The translations under genes and the position numbers were made by a program. Shown piece after piece: positions 61,079 through 64,000 of a DNA stretch of 64,000 nt. This DNA is from JAKQEM01 sp964391185 (lineage in GTDB: Bacteria; Patescibacteriota; Gracilibacteria; Peribacterales; Peribacteraceae): contig CAYMIX010000001.1 of the NCBI GenBank assembly GCA_964391185.1, positions 124,001-188,000 of the forward strand. Reading direction: 5' to 3'. Numbering within the stretch: position 1 is the stretch's first letter; each line of letters begins with the position of its first letter. The notes beneath the pieces were generated by a model that saw only the letters and a list, made by a program, of their open reading frames with translations, did no database searches and was not told the DNA's origin.

Positions 61079-62038
61079 TTAACTCTGAAGTTCGCCAGCA
61101 TTTGAAGGGCGAGAAGTCAGCTTCCCCGTCATCATTTCCTGATTACTTTCATAGGACTTCTGCATGATGATATTTGCAGCTTTTTCGTGATGGCGAACAG
61201 TGTGGAGGCCGATCTGTCCCGGGTTTTCCGCGGCAGTGTCTATCACGAGTGAACCGTAACGGAAGATGTAGCTGAGTGGTCCTGGGTAATAGGGTTTCAC
61301 GTTTGTTATCGATGGATAATTCACCTGGTTGATACTGCGTCCGAGAATATGTTGGTTCTGGAAAACTAAGCGATAATTGGTGACGTAAATAACGTCGTAA
61401 CTGAAATCCAACCATGATTTCCACAGGAAGATCAGTGCGAAAATAAATAACACGACCGAGATCGCGAGTGGAGCGTAACCTTCAAATGTTAATAAAATCC
61501 CGAGACCGAAGATGATCGACACAATGGGAGGCAACACCCCGAAGATTAATGTGACCGGGCTTTTGGTGACGACGTACTGAACTTCTTCGCCCTGTAACAA
61601 GCCGATCTCGCGCTGCATGGTTTCTACTTCGTCGCCTTGCGCGGCTGCTTCGATTTCCCCGAGCTTAAAGAGACGAACGAGTCGGAGAATGCGAACGTAT
61701 TCTGTGCCGAAGATGCCGCTGTAAAATGGAATGATCGAGAGTAAATCGACGATGCCGAAGAACGAAAATATGTACTGCCATTTGCTTGGAGCTGCATAGA
61801 TGCGCATAACGTATTCCACGGTGAAGAGCGCTACGAGTACGGCTTCAATACTGTGTACCACTTGTGCGTAACTGCGATAGGCAGGAAGGAATTCCAACGG
61901 CACAAGCGCGACAGATACCAGGATAAGCGCGATCAATCCAAAGTTAAACGCATGGCCAAGGTGTCCTTTGCCGTCGTGAAGGATGGCCCACATGTGTTGC
62001 CTGTTAATCCGCCGTTTTTCGGTGCGGGTGAGGTCCAT
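61079..62038 (-). CDS. Voltage-sensor-like domain fused to bacterial PH domain (bPH_2)
   Basis: The 319-residue protein has four spans (about 28-125) like a voltage sensor: S2 with Glu75, S3 with Asp98, and S4 with Arg116, Arg119, Arg122 and Lys125 at every third position. There is no pore loop. Two further spans (about 161-208) and a soluble domain with Tyr-Val-Thr-Asn-Tyr-Arg-Leu (about 218-290) match bPH_2/YdbS-like proteins. The fusion suggests voltage-driven control of a membrane-bound PH domain. Function inferred from domains only. Confidence 0.75.
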   Translation of the reverse strand: MDLTRTEKRRINRQHMWAILHDGKGHLGHAFNFGLIALILVSVALVPLEFLPAYRSYAQVVHSIEAVLVALFTVEYVMRIYAAPSKWQYIFSFFGIVDLLSIIPFYSGIFGTEYVRILRLVRLFKLGEIEAAAQGDEVETMQREIGLLQGEEVQYVVTKSPVTLIFGVLPPIVSIIFGLGILLTFEGYAPLAISVVLFIFALIFLWKSWLDFSYDVIYVTNYRLVFQNQHILGRSINQVNYPSITNVKPYYPGPLSYIFRYGSLVIDTAAENPGQIGLHTVRHHEKAANIIMQKSYESNQEMMTGKLTSRPSNAGELQS

Positions 62039-62044
62039 TGAATG

Positions 62045-63121
62045 TTATTCTACCACAGGTAGAACGCCCAATTCAGCAGCTTGTAGCCAGGCGAATCCGT
62101 CGGTCATTCCTGCGACGTAATCTTTCACCGATTCTATCAGCGTGCCGCCTGTGCGCTCTTGAATGTTTAGAATCTTATCGTTTGGATGGCTGTAATAGTT
62201 GCGGCAGAGGAGCATCACGATCTCTTTTCCTTCATCGGCCTTCAGGCGGATTTTAGGGTGAGCATACATGCGCGTTGCGAGGAATTCGCGGAGTTGGTTC
62301 AGTCCCTGGCGCATGGTAGGCGTAAAGCGAATGCGTGCTTCCGGGGATGAATTGCCAAGCAATGGAGCGGACGTTTCGAGCAAATCTTTCACGATCAGAT
62401 GGACGAGTGAGCCGCGCATGTACGTTCCCCGTGCTTTTGATCGGTCGTACGCTTCGCGCGCGAGTGGGATTTCGATCAATTCTTTCACTTTAAACAATGC
62501 AGCCATGAGGCCGTCATCACAGTCGTGCGAGAGGTATGCAATCTCATCGGCAAGGTTTGCCACTTCAGCTTCCAGTGATGGCTCTAATGTATGCCCGAAC
62601 TCCGGATGTTTGAAGGAGTGCTTCAGGAGTCCTTCTTCCACTTCACGATTCAGATTTAGCCCTATGTACTGCGACGAACGCTTCTCCAAGATCGTGATGA
62701 TTCTGAAGGATTGTTCGTTGTGTTCAAAGTGCGATCCATGTTCGTGCATCCACAAATTTATCGCCTCTTCGCCGGTGTGTCCGAATGGCGGATGGCCAAG
62801 GTCATGCGCAAGCGCGATACATTCTGCGAGGTCTTCATTGAGGCCGAGTGCCCGCGCGATATCACGGCTGATCTGGGCCACTTCCATCGTGTGTGTGAGT
62901 CGGGTGCGGAAGTGGTCACCTTCTCCGGAAACGAATACTTGCGTCTTTCCTTGAAGTCTACGAAAGGCTGTCGTGTGAATAATGCGATCGCGGTCACGCT
63001 GAAACGTCGAACGTGTTTCGTCTTGTGGTTCCTCTACTCTGCGTCCAAGGCGCCCTTCGTGAGGGACAGCGTTTGGATGCAATAATTTGTTGGCCTCTAT
63101 TATGCGATCGTGGATGTTCAT
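62045..63121 (-). CDS. dgt: Deoxyguanosinetriphosphate triphosphohydrolase-like HD protein
   Basis: The 358-residue HD-domain enzyme probably hydrolyses dNTPs to nucleosides. HD ligands are visible in Arg-Leu-Thr-His-Thr-Met-Glu-Val-Ala-Gln (about 73-82), Ala-His-Asp-Leu-Gly-His-Pro-Pro-Phe-Gly-His (about 105-115), and Leu-Ser-His-Asp-Cys-Asp-Asp near 197. The N-terminal Arg-x-x-Phe-Gln-Arg-Asp-Arg-Asp-Arg-Ile-Ile-His motif is also typical. Length fits the short type (dGTPase type 2). Confidence 0.93.
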   Translation of the reverse strand: MNIHDRIIEANKLLHPNAVPHEGRLGRRVEEPQDETRSTFQRDRDRIIHTTAFRRLQGKTQVFVSGEGDHFRTRLTHTMEVAQISRDIARALGLNEDLAECIALAHDLGHPPFGHTGEEAINLWMHEHGSHFEHNEQSFRIITILEKRSSQYIGLNLNREVEEGLLKHSFKHPEFGHTLEPSLEAEVANLADEIAYLSHDCDDGLMAALFKVKELIEIPLAREAYDRSKARGTYMRGSLVHLIVKDLLETSAPLLGNSSPEARIRFTPTMRQGLNQLREFLATRMYAHPKIRLKADEGKEIVMLLCRNYYSHPNDKILNIQERTGGTLIESVKDYVAGMTDGFAWLQAAELGVLPVVE

Positions 63122-63166
63122 TGATGGTTCATCATACTCTATTTGTTGGTTTAACGATACTTAGTT

Positions 63167-63240
63167 GAATCGTTAATTCGAACAGTCACGTTCTTCGTTG
63201 ATTCGCACTTCACGAAATACGAAGAACGATGTCACGAAGA
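63167..63240. repeat. REP-like palindromic element (CGTTCTTCGT family), copy 2
   Basis: CGTTCTTCGTTGATTCG and the reverse arm CGAAATACGAAGAACG flank CACTTCA. The copy resembles 23285-23362. Confidence 0.75.
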
Positions 63241-63294
63241 ACAAATCCCCGACCCAGACCAGAAAACCGTTAGCTGAGAACAAATCTGATTTTT

Positions 63295-63480
63295 TATAAT
63301 CCCAGTGAACCGTTGTAACAGTATGTCGCATCCCTGGTTGTGCCAGGTGGGTGGCCGCATCCCGAAGCCTCAGCTTGGGGAGATTAAGCCTCCCGAGTGC
63401 GATGTTAGAGAAGAAACATAACTGCTACTGACGTGGACCTGAGACTAAACCGAATTCTACTTCGTAAAATTCGGAATTGA
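63295..63480 (+). ncRNA. Candidate structured non-coding RNA, about 170 nt
   Basis: TATAAT (63295-63300) precedes a GC-rich segment with several hairpins: CCTGG/CCAGG, CCTCA/TGGGG, GGGAG/CTCCC, enclosed by TCGCAT/GTGCGA, and an end hairpin CCGAATT/AATTCGG. No credible open frame overlaps it. Size and an own promoter fit a stable RNA such as 6S RNA, but no family could be confirmed. The gap 63122-63511 holds this and the adjacent repeats. Confidence 0.4.
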
Positions 63481-63507
63481 AAATGGATAATGGAGAATTA
63501 TTCTTTG

Positions 63508-63537
63508 CGTGTCATGGTGAGCGGAGACGAACCATAC
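63508..63537. repeat. Dispersed repeat copy (GTCATGGTGAGC...GACGAACCAT)
   Basis: The words match the right arm of the 22625-22692 element. It encodes the last residues and stop codon of the PgeF-like gene on the minus strand. Confidence 0.65.
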
Positions 63538-64000
63538 ACGAAAGAACATTACACCATCCGGCTGCTACTTTTTCATTGTCCCCTCCTCGGTACGACCAAT
63601 ATTTTTCGTGCATGCATTTCGTGCAGTCAGGATTTCGTTCGCGCTGATGTCGTGGAACGCCGATGTGGTCCAATTGTTCATCAGCGATTCCTTGCAGGTC
63701 TGCATGCCGGCCGCTGAAGAATCGAGGATTGAGACCGTCGAGTTCCGAGACAGGATCGGTAAACTCTGCACATTTCTCACACAGCGAAGGGCCTATTCCA
63801 ACGAACGTTTCTGAAGCGTTGATATCGTATTCATGCATCAGTGCATTGAAGAACTCGAGGATTGTTCCAGCTTTTAATCCTTTCCATCCAGCGTGAATGA
63901 CGCCAATCACATTTTTCTGCGGTGCGTAGACAACAAGTTGTTGGCAGTCTGCTGCGCGAATTGTAAGCCACAAAGAGGATCGGCTTGTGATAACTCCATC
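63512..64000 (-). CDS. pgeF: PgeF/YfiH laccase-domain protein (5' truncated by window edge)
   Basis: The frame continues to the window end, where it reads Asp-Gly-Val-Ile-Thr-Ser, so the start lies outside. Visible motifs are Ala-Ala-Asp-Cys (Cys zinc ligand), His-Ala-Gly-Trp-Lys-Gly and Gly-Ile-Gly-Pro-Ser-Leu-Cys-Glu-Lys-Cys of the family, which edits peptidoglycan by removing wrongly placed L-Ser, or acts as a purine nucleoside phosphorylase. The last residues (Met-Val-Arg-Leu-Arg-Ser-Pro) come from an inserted dispersed repeat. Confidence 0.9.
   Translation of the reverse strand, partial: DGVITSRSSLWLTIRAADCQQLVVYAPQKNVIGVIHAGWKGLKAGTILEFFNALMHEYDINASETFVGIGPSLCEKCAEFTDPVSELDGLNPRFFSGRHADLQGIADEQLDHIGVPRHQRERNPDCTKCMHEKYWSYRGGDNEKVAAGWCNVLSCMVRLRSP

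Noticed and set aside
63307..63480. T-box, cobalamin, SAM or TPP riboswitch
   Set aside because: Short resemblances such as GGTGGGTGGCCGC were checked against remembered consensus elements and do not hold; no suitable gene lies downstream on that strand.

Overview
The window looks like a chromosomal segment from a Candidate Phyla Radiation (Patescibacteria) bacterium, most likely Peregrinibacteria-like. This is inferred from gene content; no rRNA is present to confirm it. Supporting signs are a four-helix-bundle S23-type protein, type 2 PyrF, a TrmB-type regulator, sparse operons, several conserved small unknown proteins, many leaderless-looking genes and very large secreted tail-fibre-like adhesins. 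The genetic code appears standard, with TAA, TAG and TGA all ending genes at expected places.

Layout. 1-33 kb is mostly housekeeping: pyrF, comM-yraN, zwf-pgl, a cell-wall amidase/SpoIID hydrolase, a GT4 glycosyltransferase, a receiver-domain cluster, serS, a STAS protein, uvrB, a DUF475/TerC membrane protein, galU, hsp20, uppP, an XRE regulator, recJ, two secreted proteins, dnaJ, khpB/jag, hup and topA. 33-50 kb is a cell-surface region: an SLH-domain protein, a 1-kb gene-free repeat array rich in GATC, a transposase-like HTH protein directly followed by a surface protein, three further adhesin/tail-fibre-like proteins (one with eight LVIVD repeats), a serine hydrolase, a methyltransferase and a TMTC-like membrane glycosyltransferase that could modify the surface proteins. 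tRNA-Trp at 50.1 kb, with a partial upstream copy and palindromic direct repeats, closes this region.

50.5-60.1 kb is accessory: a GIY-YIG protein, a 1063-residue unknown protein overlapping a convergent TrmB regulator, a 180-residue unknown protein flanked by two diverged ~158-bp direct repeats, and a GC-rich island of five genes with strong Shine-Dalgarno sites. The island encodes a DUF1874 (AcrIII-1/Crn2-like) candidate cyclic-tetra-adenylate ring nuclease, a sigma-factor-like protein and a zinc-ribbon protein, and it ends at a strong terminator. 60.1-64 kb returns to host genes: an M23 peptidase, a voltage-sensor/bacterial-PH fusion, a dGTPase-like HD protein, a candidate structured RNA and a truncated PgeF/YfiH gene.

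Across the window, short palindromic stutter-word repeats sit at gene ends, often overlap the stop codons and probably act as bidirectional terminators. Two styles of translation start are visible: leaderless or nearly leaderless host genes, and GC-rich accessory genes with strong Shine-Dalgarno sites.
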